Source: a virus
Length of the DNA: 50,130 nt
Strand: one strand, 5' to 3'
IMG/VR virus record: IMGVR_UViG_3300045789_000719
Coordinates: 1-50,130 of that record
Position numbers and translations under genes: made by a program. The notes beneath the pieces are model-generated. The model worked only from the letters and a program-made list of their open reading frames with translations. It made no database searches and was not told where the DNA came from. Shown here in pieces: positions 1 to 9,017 of the stretch; the first letter of the stretch is position 1; each line of letters opens with the position of its first letter.

Positions 1-1
1 T

Positions 2-379
2 CTCTTCAAAATCTACAACTCACCTCCCGACCAGCCTGTTTTCAGCTGGGACACCCTGAAGGCCTTCAGCAGTGTGCAATTGGCCGTTCACATTATTACG
101 TATGTCCCTCATTCTGCGATACAGGAGTTCATAGCGCGAGGGGTCGGCCAAGGATCGCTTCAGCGGTTTATGCCAGAAGCGCATTTTATGAAACCGATTA
201 TAATCACCAGTCTGCTTTTTGGAATTTTACACCTGCATCTTTCGATTAAAGCTGCGGTCTTCACCTTCTTGGTAAGCCTGTTATTCGGATATTTGTATTA
301 CCGGCATAAGACCCTCGTCGGCGTTTTTGCCCTCCATGTGGTTCTAGGGGTTTCCGCAACCGCTTTGGGTTTGATCTAG
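2..379 (+). CDS. CPBP-family intramembrane metalloprotease, 3' part
   Basis: The reading frame is open from base 2, so the gene begins outside the window and only about the last 125 residues are visible. They show the CPBP (CAAX protease/bacteriocin-processing, Abi) pattern: a Q-E-F-I-A-R segment in place of the usual E-E-x-x-x-R, then F-G-x-L-H in a membrane helix, then a final hydrophobic helix with a conserved H. These Glu and His residues bind the catalytic zinc in the family. The protein would sit in the inner membrane; its substrate cannot be told. An internal GTG at 74 is an unlikely start because homology-like sequence extends upstream of it. The next gene starts 8 bases downstream and may be co-transcribed. 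Confidence 0.72.
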   Translation, partial: LFKIYNSPPDQPVFSWDTLKAFSSVQLAVHIITYVPHSAIQEFIARGVGQGSLQRFMPEAHFMKPIIITSLLFGILHLHLSIKAAVFTFLVSLLFGYLYYRHKTLVGVFALHVVLGVSATALGLI

Positions 380-387
380 GAGGCATC

Positions 388-1212
388 ATGGATTGGTTAT
401 TTAAGCTGGTGATGTTTTACGTCGCCCTGACAATCCTTGCGATTGCCACCCTCTATCTGACGGCCTTGCCCAGTAGTCCGGACGCAACAGGCTTTTCCCA
501 ACTGACAATAGCCCATCGGGGCGATGGAATAAATTTTCCAGAAAACTCACTACCGGCGATCACAGGGGCAAAAAAGCTGAATGCCAATGCAGTCGAAGTT
601 GACGTAATGATGTCCTCTGATGGCGTTCTGGTCGCGATGCATGATCCCACACTTGACCGCACCACGAATGGAAATGGCCTTGTTGCCGATCATACATTCG
701 CTGAACTTTCCAAGCTACGCCTCAAGGGGCAATCAGACGCCTCCATTCCGTCTCTCGAAGAAGTCATTCAATTGATCCAGGAACTCGATTTAAAGCTGGA
801 AATCGAAATGAAGACTGAAATTGAAAGAAAATATGAGGCATCCGTCAAGGTTGCGCAGCTCTTTGAGAAATACAAACTGGAAAAACAAGCTTTTGTTTCT
901 TCGTTTGATCCCCGTTTCTTATATTATCTGCGTTCCGAAAACCCAAAGATCGTGACCGCTTTAGCCATTAAACGCCATCCGCCCTATCACAAGTTCATCG
1001 AATTCATCATTCGCCGTGACAGTTTCGTCGACTATTTAGGAGCTGGTATTATCGAGCCGTCAGTCGATATTGCGGATAGCGCTTTTATTGAAAAATGGCT
1101 GGCAAAAGGAAAGGCGATCAATGTATGGACGGTGAATTCACAGAGGGAAAAAGCCTTCTTCAAAAACCAGCCCATCACGATCACTACAGATTGCCCCGGC
1201 AGCTATTGCTAG
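388..1212 (+). CDS. Glycerophosphodiester phosphodiesterase, membrane-anchored
   Basis: The 274-residue product should hydrolyse glycerophosphodiesters to glycerol-3-phosphate and an alcohol. Residues 4-27 form one hydrophobic helix, a signal anchor that would place the enzyme on the periplasmic side. The GDPD TIM-barrel follows with all landmark residues: H43-R44-G45, P51-E52-N53, E70 and D72 (E-V-D-V, metal ligands), and H85-D86-P87. A late W-T-V-N motif near residue 247 is also typical. Length and order match the UgpQ/GlpQ-like family. The ATG is preceded by GGAGG at 379-383 (ctaGGAGGcatc), a strong ribosome site. It follows the CPBP gene by 8 bases. Confidence 0.92.
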   Translation: MDWLFKLVMFYVALTILAIATLYLTALPSSPDATGFSQLTIAHRGDGINFPENSLPAITGAKKLNANAVEVDVMMSSDGVLVAMHDPTLDRTTNGNGLVADHTFAELSKLRLKGQSDASIPSLEEVIQLIQELDLKLEIEMKTEIERKYEASVKVAQLFEKYKLEKQAFVSSFDPRFLYYLRSENPKIVTALAIKRHPPYHKFIEFIIRRDSFVDYLGAGIIEPSVDIADSAFIEKWLAKGKAINVWTVNSQREKAFFKNQPITITTDCPGSYC

Positions 1213-1516
1213 AATACGTGGGCTGACTGAGTAGAAAAGGTGGAAGGCTCAAACAAGGAAAAGGCAACGCTTTATTGCACCTGCTACACGGAGAAAGCGT
1301 TACGGCTTACGACATGCGAGCAACGCTGAAATTATCAATATTCACCTGATAAATATCCACAAACAGCGTTATTGCTCTGCGGGTATAAAGTGATCAATTT
1401 TGAATAGAGGCGTTTTTCGCGAGTGAGGGAGGAAGAGTAACCGCTCCCGTCCTCATTGGTGTCACGGTCTAAGTCTTCCCCTTAAGCGAGATATCGCTGC
1501 ATGGGCTGACCGACCA
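1213..1516. other. Intergenic spacer between convergent genes
   Basis: This 304-base spacer separates the plus-strand phosphodiesterase gene from the minus-strand response regulator gene. I see no convincing reading frame, tRNA or strong terminator hairpin with a T-run; only weak inverted sequence around 1420-1475. Confidence 0.5.
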
Positions 1517-2251
1517 TCAGGAAGAAGGTTCAAACATATATCCAATGCCCCGAATTGTCTTAAGCACCTGAGGCTTATCAGGTATTGGCTCAATTTTTCG
1601 GCGGAGGCGCGACACCCGAATATCAACACTCCGATCAAATGGGTCCCATCCGCGATCATGGGCCTGTTCCAAAATCTGATCCCGGTTAAGAACCCTTTTT
1701 GGGTTTTCAGCAAACACTTTCAGCAAACTGAATTCCATGGCCGTTATCGGAACCTCTGTTTCATTTTCATCAAAAAGTTTTGCGCCACTAATATCCAGCG
1801 TACAGCGGCCAAAACTGATACGACCAGCAACCTCCTGTGTCGCCGAGAGACTTTCCTGAGGTTGGTTTTTTTCCTTGCGGCGCAGCACCGCCTTCAAGCG
1901 GGCCTCCAACTCGCGCAGATCAACAGGTTTACTCAGATAATCGTCAGCGCCCATTTCCAGACCGATGATCCGGTCGACGACATCCCCGGCCGCAGTCAAC
2001 ATCACGACAAAAATATCTTTTTCATCCCGCAACGTCCGAAGAACTGACAATCCATCTTCACCGGGCATATTAATATCCAGCAGGATTAAGTCGATTTGCG
2101 TCTCAGACAATGTGTCGCGAAGCGATTGAGCGTCGCTTGCTTCAAACACTTCAAAACCCCTTTTTTCAAGATACTCCTTGAGCATCTCCCGTACATCCAC
2201 CTCGTCATCACAGACAAGGATTTTGGATTTATCCCTGTTCATTCGCTTCAA
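1517..2251 (-). CDS. OmpR-family response regulator
   Basis: A 244-residue two-domain regulator. The receiver domain (about residues 10-125) has the acidic pair D15-D16, phospho-acceptor D59 (L-L-D-I-N-M-P), T86 and K108 (Y-L-S-K-P). The C-terminal winged-helix domain (about 148-240) ends with the usual R-x-R-G-x-G-Y segment. Phosphorylation should switch DNA binding. The start lies 23 bases inside the end of the kinase gene (2229-5207, same strand), so the pair is translationally coupled and almost certainly a cognate system. An 83-codon frame across 1462-1713 is a shadow. Confidence 0.95.
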   Translation of the reverse strand: MKRMNRDKSKILVCDDEVDVREMLKEYLEKRGFEVFEASDAQSLRDTLSETQIDLILLDINMPGEDGLSVLRTLRDEKDIFVVMLTAAGDVVDRIIGLEMGADDYLSKPVDLRELEARLKAVLRRKEKNQPQESLSATQEVAGRISFGRCTLDISGAKLFDENETEVPITAMEFSLLKVFAENPKRVLNRDQILEQAHDRGWDPFDRSVDIRVSRLRRKIEPIPDKPQVLKTIRGIGYMFEPSS

Positions 2252-5207
2252 CCTCCAACATACTGGAAACCAGCCTTCTCAGTTCAACAGGCCCGACCGG
2301 TTTCTCAAGATAGGGACGCCCGGAATTCTCCAGAAATCGTTCCGCTTCCTTACTCAACGTATCGCCAGTAATAAATCCGATTTTACGAACAACCTCTGGC
2401 CGTTCTTTTTTTGTTGCTTCAAACAAGCCTTTTCCGTCGAGGCCCGGCATATTTAAATCACTCAGCACCAAAGCATATTCTTCTTGGCGCAAACACTCTA
2501 ACGCTTCGACACCGTTAAAGGCCGCGTGTACTTCAAAGCCATCTCGCTCGAGCATTTCTTTCAAAAGATCCGCCACGTCCCGTTCATCATCGACCACCAG
2601 AACGCGTTGATTTAATGACGCGGTCTCGGTTGGCTCGGGATCCACTAAATCTGGTTCTTCAATCCTTTTTACCGGCAGGCGAACAACAAATTTAGTGCCC
2701 TCTCCCAAAACCGAGTCAACGAAAATACGCCCGCCATGTGACTCCATGATACGATGGCAAATCGCAAGACCAATCCCCGTTCCCTGCCCGACTTCTTTTG
2801 TTGTGAAAAATGGCTCAAAAATTCGGGCGCGGAGTTTCTCCTGAATTCCGGGACCATTATCGGCGACAATGACGAAAACGTCTTTTCGTTTCGCATCATA
2901 CCCGGAAGAAATAGAAATCGTGCCGCCGTCATTGGCGCTCAAAGCTTGTTCGGCGTTTATGATCAAATTTACGATGACTTGCGTAATCTGATCAATATCA
3001 GCAAGGACAACAGGCAGTCCGTCTTGTAAGTTTACTTTTATCTGCACCTTACCCTGAGTCACGGAATAATTGGTTACGTCTACCGCTGTCTCGACGACAA
3101 GGTTCATATCAACCTTCTGCATATCGGCTGGTTTTTGACGGGCCATCGCAAGAAAAGTTTTTATGATTTTAGCGCATCGTTGAGCCGCTGTACTGATCGT
3201 CGCTACGCGCCGGCTGCTTGCAGTATCCGATAACTCTTCCTGCAACATCAGAGCATGACCGACAATAATAGAGAGCGGGTTATTCAGTTCATGGGCAACC
3301 CCTGCCAGAAGTTCGCCCAGAGCGGACATTTTTTCACTCTGAAATAAAATATCTCTCTGTGTTGAAAGCTCCTGCTCTAATGCCAGTTCATCGGTGAGGT
3401 CCCGAATATTAGAAACAATCACTTCCTCACCCTTGAAATCAATAACCCGGCATGAAACTGAGGCCCCGAATGCCTCCCCAGCTGCATTCTTCATTTGAAA
3501 GCGATGGTTTTTGAGTTGTCTGGATTTCAACAATTTAAGGCGATATTTCTCCAATGCCTCCAGATCTAAAAATGCTTCAGGGGAATAACTGATATTTCCA
3601 AGTAATGCGGTTGTTTCCGGACTTTTAAATAGCAGTTTTCCATCTGATACCCGCGACATCAATATCGGAACAGGGCACGCCTCTAAAACACGCCTTAGAA
3701 TCTCGTCTGCTGCCCGTTGCTCTTCTTCCATCTGTTTTTGAAGGGATACATCAAGCCGGGTAATGACAAATCCTCCCTCAGAGGTAGGGCTGTTTGACGT
3801 TGAGTACCAGGCACCATCTTCTTCTTTGATTTCCCATCGTCCCCGGGCGGGAATACCCTCTTTGCGCAGGCGAATGGTATCGCGATATTCCTGCAAATTC
3901 GGATCTTCCGGGCGAACGGGGCTTCGGGTCAAAATTTCATCATAGTGAACGCCTGGTACAATGATGTCGCTAAACGCATGATTTGATTTTAGATACAGCT
4001 CATTACAGGTAACCAGTCGCTGGTCCTTATCAAACAGGGCAAACCCCTCGTCAAGGCTCTGTACAGCATCCGTCAATCGCTCTGCTGCCCGCGAAATCTC
4101 TGCCTGTGCTTCAACAAGATCCGATAAATCAACCGTACTTGAAACGATCACATCATCGCCGCGATATTCAATCAGCCTTGCGGATACTGACGCCGGAAAA
4201 CTTGTGCCGTCTTCAGCAACGCAATCCACCCTAAAATCCTCAATCGCACCAAACGGCAACAAGTCAGTCAAAAAATCAGCATGACTTGCCGCTTCCATGA
4301 AATGTTCCCGCGTTGATTTGGTCATACCAAACATGTCGCGCGCTGCAGGAGACCGGTAGATGATCCCACCGTCATCAATACGCGACATAAGAATACTGGC
4401 CGGACAGGCTTCAAGCACTTTGTTCACAAGCTCATCCGCTTCGCCTTTTAAGACTTCTGCTTCCTTCAGGCTTGTTATATCTGTCCGGGTCACCACAAAA
4501 CCGCCCAGTTTGGTCGCATGTACAGAAACCGAAAAAACCTTGCCATCGGTATGTTTAAGTTCAAATGCCTGAATGAATTCTTCGGCATTATTCAGTCGAG
4601 CGCTGACCCATTCCGTTTCCCTTCCAACGGCGTCAGCATAAATACCCCGCCGCGCTGACTCGCGCATGAGTATTTCCCAATTGATGCCAGGTTCAAGTAA
4701 ATCAGAGACCCCAGCATTCATTTCACGATATTGACTATTGCACATGACCAAATTACCCTCTTCATCGTAAAGGGCAAAGCCTTCAGACAGGGCCTCAATC
4801 GCATCCGCGAGAACCCGTCTCCCATGATTGAGTTGCTGATGTTGATCGTTAAAATCTGTGGCGATAAAACTGATACTTTCCTCAGAAGACACGGCCGCGG
4901 ACAACAGCTTCCAATTTTCGTCAACCGTCATAATTTGAATTGGGGGTGTATTGGGAAGTGACCAGCGCTTAATGAATTGCGATATTTCAGAGTCAGTAGC
5001 TTCGAATTTCAGTTGATCTGCATACGATACCTGATCAAGAAAAGCGCTCAACAGAAGATCCTGTGTGGCGAGGGACCCGTCATTGCTAACCAGATCCTCA
5101 AAATCGCCACTACAAAAAAGGAGCCGCCCGTCCCTATCGAAAGTCGCCATCGACGTTGCGGGGCGCGCCATTTGTTCTATGACTGGCTTCATCTTCTTTT
5201 TACTCAT
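2229..5207 (-). CDS. Multi-PAS hybrid sensor histidine kinase
   Basis: A 992-residue cytoplasmic kinase with no obvious membrane segment. The N-terminal half holds about five PAS-type modules (roughly residues 15-115, 130-250, 260-360, 375-490, 505-600). HisKA follows with phospho-acceptor H639 in G-V-A-H-E-L-N-N-P, then the HATPase domain with N-box (N-L-I-I-N-A-E), D-N-G-P-G and G-T-G-I-G-L. A C-terminal receiver carries D917 in L-S-D-L-N-M-P-G. It should sense a soluble signal and pass phosphate to its own receiver and to the downstream OmpR-type regulator. PAS modules 2-3 and 4-5 resemble each other pairwise, suggesting an internal duplication. Confidence 0.94.
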   Translation of the reverse strand: MSKKKMKPVIEQMARPATSMATFDRDGRLLFCSGDFEDLVSNDGSLATQDLLLSAFLDQVSYADQLKFEATDSEISQFIKRWSLPNTPPIQIMTVDENWKLLSAAVSSEESISFIATDFNDQHQQLNHGRRVLADAIEALSEGFALYDEEGNLVMCNSQYREMNAGVSDLLEPGINWEILMRESARRGIYADAVGRETEWVSARLNNAEEFIQAFELKHTDGKVFSVSVHATKLGGFVVTRTDITSLKEAEVLKGEADELVNKVLEACPASILMSRIDDGGIIYRSPAARDMFGMTKSTREHFMEAASHADFLTDLLPFGAIEDFRVDCVAEDGTSFPASVSARLIEYRGDDVIVSSTVDLSDLVEAQAEISRAAERLTDAVQSLDEGFALFDKDQRLVTCNELYLKSNHAFSDIIVPGVHYDEILTRSPVRPEDPNLQEYRDTIRLRKEGIPARGRWEIKEEDGAWYSTSNSPTSEGGFVITRLDVSLQKQMEEEQRAADEILRRVLEACPVPILMSRVSDGKLLFKSPETTALLGNISYSPEAFLDLEALEKYRLKLLKSRQLKNHRFQMKNAAGEAFGASVSCRVIDFKGEEVIVSNIRDLTDELALEQELSTQRDILFQSEKMSALGELLAGVAHELNNPLSIIVGHALMLQEELSDTASSRRVATISTAAQRCAKIIKTFLAMARQKPADMQKVDMNLVVETAVDVTNYSVTQGKVQIKVNLQDGLPVVLADIDQITQVIVNLIINAEQALSANDGGTISISSGYDAKRKDVFVIVADNGPGIQEKLRARIFEPFFTTKEVGQGTGIGLAICHRIMESHGGRIFVDSVLGEGTKFVVRLPVKRIEEPDLVDPEPTETASLNQRVLVVDDERDVADLLKEMLERDGFEVHAAFNGVEALECLRQEEYALVLSDLNMPGLDGKGLFEATKKERPEVVRKIGFITGDTLSKEAERFLENSGRPYLEKPVGPVELRRLVSSMLEVEANEQG

Positions 5208-5460
5208 GCTTCAGAAGTAGCACTGAAGTGTTTCAATCAGTTATCTAAATTAGCTTTGATTGTTTCAATTGTTTCAGCATTTTCAGGGCCGGTGCACCCT
5301 GTGCAGCGATATTCTCCAACTTTTTCAACAAAAAAACCACTTTTATATGATTTTTACCTCATAAACAATTGAAGCAATTCTCCTACCTTGCGGAAAAACT
5401 TCTGAAACGTCTGGTCTCTAAATCTCTTACCAACAGCAAAGCGCATGGCGGAGAAATTTG
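5208..5460. promoter_or_regulatory. Divergent intergenic region with TTGTTTCA repeats
   Basis: This spacer must hold the promoters of the kinase-regulator operon (minus) and the hydrolase gene (plus). The 9-mer ATTGTTTCA is tandemly repeated at 5259-5276, and another TGTTTCAA lies at 5229-5236. Closely spaced direct repeats are what OmpR-type regulators often bind, so autoregulation is possible; this is inference only. Confidence 0.35.
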
Positions 5461-6282
5461 ATGAGACCAATTTTACATGAACACACACCAGTTGTTGCCC
5501 TACACAGTTCAGCGTCTTGTGGCGGCCAATGGAAAGAGTTGGTCAGTGCGCTTGAACAGCGTTACCAAATCTATACGCCAGATCTTCCAGGCTACGGTCC
5601 TGAAGTCGCGCCCGCAAACGAAGTTGGCATCATGGGCGACGCACGGGGCATCATTCAACTAATTCAGGGATTGGACGAGCCGGTTCATTTAATCGGCCAT
5701 TCATACGGTGGCGCCGTTGCCTTGAAAGTCGCGACAATGATCCCATCACTCGTTAAAAGCCTGACACTTTTCGAGCCAGTGATGGTCTCCCTGTTAAAAG
5801 ACCGTGGCATTCGCGAGACTGAAAGCTTCAATCACTTTCAGTATCTCGCCTCAGAATTGGCCGGTGCCATCAATACCGGCAAACCCGAACAGGGAATGGC
5901 AGCATTCATCGATTTCTGGAATGGCGAAGGTTTCTGGTCCACCCTCCCTGAAAAACACAAAACGCATTTCATAAAACTCGCGACATCCGTATTCGCGAAT
6001 TTTGAAAAAGCATTTAACGAGACTTTGACAGTTCAGGATCTGGAATACCTCCATATACCAACCCTGCTGATGAGCGGCATGGAGTCACCTGCTGTCACTC
6101 AGTCAATATGCGAGCTCCTGTCCCGCAGCATTCCGCAATCCCGGTACGCAATGTTACCAGGCTTGGGCCATATGGCTCCGGTTACAGCTGCAGAATGGGT
6201 AAATCCTCGGATCGAACATCATCTCGCAGAAATCGAATACCAGCAGGCAACTGGCGTCCGTGAACTGCGCTGGGCCGCATGA
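5461..6282 (+). CDS. Alpha/beta hydrolase
   Basis: A roughly 273-residue alpha/beta-hydrolase-fold protein. It has the oxyanion strand V-V-A-L-H-S-S-A near the N-terminus, a D-L-P-G-Y-G turn, the nucleophile elbow G-H-S-Y-G-G at about residue 80, and the catalytic histidine in G-L-G-H-M-A-P near residue 240. Substrate cannot be predicted; esterase, lipase or lactonase activity are all possible. I prefer ATG at 5461 over TTG at 5458 because GGAGAAATTTG immediately precedes it. There is no signal peptide, so it is likely cytoplasmic. It precedes the haemoglobin gene by 77 bases on the same strand. Confidence 0.85.
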   Translation: MRPILHEHTPVVALHSSASCGGQWKELVSALEQRYQIYTPDLPGYGPEVAPANEVGIMGDARGIIQLIQGLDEPVHLIGHSYGGAVALKVATMIPSLVKSLTLFEPVMVSLLKDRGIRETESFNHFQYLASELAGAINTGKPEQGMAAFIDFWNGEGFWSTLPEKHKTHFIKLATSVFANFEKAFNETLTVQDLEYLHIPTLLMSGMESPAVTQSICELLSRSIPQSRYAMLPGLGHMAPVTAAEWVNPRIEHHLAEIEYQQATGVRELRWAA

Positions 6283-6359
6283 GGCCAATATCACGGCATT
6301 CGGACCGGACGAAATCATTGTCCATGCAAACAACATCTTTATGAGTTTGGAGAAAGAAC

Positions 6360-6962
6360 ATGTTTTATAACCTTAATCACTCAGAAAGCTGGAACACCGA
6401 TTACTTTGAAAAGCGAGATATGGATTCCGGTTTCCGGGCACAGCGGCATGCTCGCGCCCGGCGAACCGAGGAACAAATCTACAAAACCTTTAGACAATAT
6501 CAGCACCACACATCCAAAAAGTTTGTGTGGTCGTTTCTATCGTTTTTGTCTAATATTCTATTAATGCTGAGAAAATTGGCAAAATCTGGGGAAGTAAAAC
6601 ACATGTCTGGGCAAACACTTTTCGAAAAATACGGTGGTTTTTCGGCCATCAGTAAAATCGTTTTAAGATTTTATGATGTTCTATTGGATAACGATGACGT
6701 TGGACCATTCTTCGATGATGTAGATATACCTAAACTGGTTGACCATCAGACCAAATTCATTGCCTCCATTTTAGGGGGCCCCTCTTCCTATACTGATGTC
6801 CAATTGGAAAAACTACATAGCCACTTAACCATTAGTGACGCCCACTATACGACTGTAGAAACCATTTTGTCGGACACACTGAGAGAATTCGGGTTTGACG
6901 AAGCCGATAACGCCGAAGTCATGAAAGCCCTTGAAACAAAACGTCACCTGATTGTTGGATAA
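6360..6962 (+). CDS. Group 1-like truncated haemoglobin with N-terminal extension
   Basis: Residues 82-200 form a complete truncated haemoglobin: L-F-x-K-Y-G-G-F near the start, F-Y at the B10 region, F-F-D-D-V-D, the L-G-G-P-S-S-Y turn, and the proximal haem histidine in K-L-H-S-H-L. It should bind O2, NO or related ligands. Ahead of it lie 81 unusual residues, rich in Arg/His and ending in a hydrophobic helix (F-V-W-S-F-L-S-F-L-S-N-I-L-L). Two starts are credible: ATG at 6360 with GGAGAAAG just upstream, and ATG at 6603 with GGGGAAG upstream, giving the canonical 119-residue globin. The cyclase gene starts 5 bases downstream, so the two are surely co-expressed. Confidence 0.85.
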   Translation: MFYNLNHSESWNTDYFEKRDMDSGFRAQRHARARRTEEQIYKTFRQYQHHTSKKFVWSFLSFLSNILLMLRKLAKSGEVKHMSGQTLFEKYGGFSAISKIVLRFYDVLLDNDDVGPFFDDVDIPKLVDHQTKFIASILGGPSSYTDVQLEKLHSHLTISDAHYTTVETILSDTLREFGFDEADNAEVMKALETKRHLIVG

Positions 6963-6967
6963 GGGCC

Positions 6968-8011
6968 ATGTCTATTGAAGCCATAAACGAACAGCTGCTC
7001 CGCGCCATCGGGGTGGGAGTAGCTCTTCTCGACGCGAAAACCCACGAATTTCGCTTTATGAACGATACATTTGTTGACTGGTTTTCGCCGCAGCCTGAGC
7101 AAAATACGCTCGGACTACTCCTTCCCGATTTTAATACCGCAGAACTTGCTCAGAAATTAAGGGAAGAGAAAAGATTTACAGCGGAAGTCAGTCACAAACG
7201 CAAACGCCGCATGATGGTGTTCGCGATTGATTTGACCCTTGCAAACGAAGATGGCAACGATCTGATTGTTGCGGTCTGCCAGAATATCTCCCGTATTCGT
7301 GAACTTGAATCCATGATCGACAGTTATTCTCTCATGGTCGAACGAAATACCCGCGAGATCAAACGGGAAAAAGAACAGGTTGAAAAGCTTCTTCTCAACA
7401 TGATGCCCCGCTCTGTCTATGAAGAATTCAAAACCTTCGGTGTTGTCACACCCAAGTTATATGATCCTGTATCCGTTCTGATGCTCGATTTTGTGGGCTT
7501 CACCGAGATGGCAGCATCCGCAGATCCCAGTGTGACGGTCAGCGAGCTGAATGACATCTACAGCGCATTTGATCGAATTGGCGAACAATTTGGATGTGAG
7601 CGGATCAAGACAATCGGTGATGCCTATATTACGGTATCCGGTCTTCCCGATCCAACACCGGACCATGCAAAAGCGGTTGCCAACACGGCCATTCGATTTA
7701 TCCGATATCTGGAACGGCGCAATCAGGGGCACCCCAACCAATGGCGGTGTCGCATCGGTATTGCCAGTGGTCAGGTCGTCGGATCTGTGGTTGGCATTCA
7801 GAAATACGTTTATGACATTTTCGGACCCGCCGTGAACCTGGCATCTCGCTTACAGGAATGCTCCGAACCGATGGAGATAACAACCAACGCGGACGTCTAT
7901 GATTTTCTGAAAGATCAATTCATGCTCGACGGAGGAAAAGCAGAAAAAATCCGAGGCTTCGGCGATCAGGTAACCTACAAAATTCGCGATAGTAAAAAAA
8001 ACGTCCTGTAA
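6968..8011 (+). CDS. PAS-class III nucleotide cyclase (predicted adenylate cyclase)
   Basis: A 347-residue soluble cyclase: PAS-like domain (about 8-105), helical linker (about 115-145, S-helix-like before M-M-P), then a class III cyclase domain (about 160-340). Metal-binding D174 (L-M-L-D-F-V-G-F-T) and D218 (T-I-G-D-A-Y) are present, as are transition-state N290 and R294. The purine-selecting positions read K214 and D283, the combination known for adenylate rather than guanylate cyclases, so cAMP is the predicted product. The gene is tightly coupled to the globin gene, suggesting haem-ligand or redox control of cAMP synthesis through the PAS domain; that link is inference. Confidence 0.92.
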   Translation: MSIEAINEQLLRAIGVGVALLDAKTHEFRFMNDTFVDWFSPQPEQNTLGLLLPDFNTAELAQKLREEKRFTAEVSHKRKRRMMVFAIDLTLANEDGNDLIVAVCQNISRIRELESMIDSYSLMVERNTREIKREKEQVEKLLLNMMPRSVYEEFKTFGVVTPKLYDPVSVLMLDFVGFTEMAASADPSVTVSELNDIYSAFDRIGEQFGCERIKTIGDAYITVSGLPDPTPDHAKAVANTAIRFIRYLERRNQGHPNQWRCRIGIASGQVVGSVVGIQKYVYDIFGPAVNLASRLQECSEPMEITTNADVYDFLKDQFMLDGGKAEKIRGFGDQVTYKIRDSKKNVL

Positions 8012-8038
8012 GGAACAACTCAAGCGCCCGTTAAATAA

Positions 8039-8215
8039 GGGGGAGGCAAAAAAGAGCTAAAAGATGAATGGGAGCTTCGCACCATTATAGATCTTGAGAA
8101 CAGCATTGCGGATGCCTTCTCCGATGCCATTGAGAAGAACCGCTATCTGGACGGCTTTCAATCAGATGCACATGTCACCCGTGAAATACGAAGAACAGTA
8201 CAATTTGATGAATAA
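8039..8215 (+). pseudogene. Possible 3' remnant of a gene
   Basis: The frame 8039-8215 is open and reads like protein (acidic, helical, with E-N-S-I-A-D-A-F-S-D-A-I-E-K), ending in TAA. It has no in-frame ATG, GTG or TTG after the upstream stop at 8036, so it cannot be an intact gene by normal rules. It may be the decayed tail of a gene or a tiny gene with a rare start. I do not recognise the sequence. Confidence 0.3.
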
Positions 8216-8249
8216 AGGTGTCTAACAAACTAGGGGCTATTCACAACGT

Positions 8250-9017
8250 TCAACCGCATCGGTCGAGCGGCAGGTGGTATTTTTTATACAGTTCTTGGAA
8301 TCTGATATTATTTTTCATTTCCGAGAATGCTACTTTCACCTTATTTTCTAATATGCCGCCGCCCACATGGGTTGCTGGACCAACTAATAGGAGGGGAGCT
8401 TGATCTATCAGTATCGGCTCATCTAAGGTCTTTATCAGCTCAACCGCTTTTGAGTTATTGGTGTTTTCAAGTTCGTGTTTTATCATACCGTAAGCTCCAG
8501 AGAGAATTGCAATTCCATCCAATCGCCCCTTCAGGAACATTTCCATCAACCCTCTATGATCTCCAACCTCTAACACCCTAAATTCCGGATACTTGCGTTT
8601 TAAAAGTATAGACAGTATCCCTCTTACAGCACCTATCTGTGAACCTTCACCAATTTCCTCACCCTTTTTTTGCAATAGAAAGCTTTCAACACAAGGGCCT
8701 TCAGCTAAAATTCGTGTTCTCCCAACAACCGCTCGCCCTCCAAGTGCCAAAGCATACTTAAATCTGCCCTTTTCTAGTGCGCGTACTAGTCGGCGGGCGG
8801 GTAATGCAACAGGATTCAGTTCTACCCCAGATTCCACCGCCAAAGTTTCTACAAACTCAATCATAAAGCCATCCCGTTGCCCCTTATCGTTAATAAATGT
8901 GTAGGGATATGACTCAACGACCACAAACTTTTCTTTGCTATTTACTGTAAACGTTAGTAATGAAGCAGACAAAAAGATCGTTAAGAAAAAAAAACGCAGG
9001 CATGAGAGTTTAATCAT
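8250..9017 (-). CDS. Periplasmic solute-binding protein (SBP_bac_3-like)
   Basis: A 255-residue secreted protein with a clear signal peptide: K and R near the N-terminus, then a hydrophobic core F-F-F-L-T-I-F-L-S-A-S-L-L-T-F. The mature part follows the family 3 (amino-acid binding) pattern, with an early Y-P-Y-T-F-I-N-D segment followed by G-F-M-I-E-F-V-E near the N-terminus and a late segment (M-K-N-N-I-R-F-Q-E-L-Y-K-K-Y) that matches the usual last helix. No permease or ATPase gene is adjacent, so it may serve a distant ABC transporter or act as a lone sensor-type binding protein. The ligand is unknown. Confidence 0.78.
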   Translation of the reverse strand: MIKLSCLRFFFLTIFLSASLLTFTVNSKEKFVVVESYPYTFINDKGQRDGFMIEFVETLAVESGVELNPVALPARRLVRALEKGRFKYALALGGRAVVGRTRILAEGPCVESFLLQKKGEEIGEGSQIGAVRGILSILLKRKYPEFRVLEVGDHRGLMEMFLKGRLDGIAILSGAYGMIKHELENTNNSKAVELIKTLDEPILIDQAPLLLVGPATHVGGGILENKVKVAFSEMKNNIRFQELYKKYHLPLDRCG

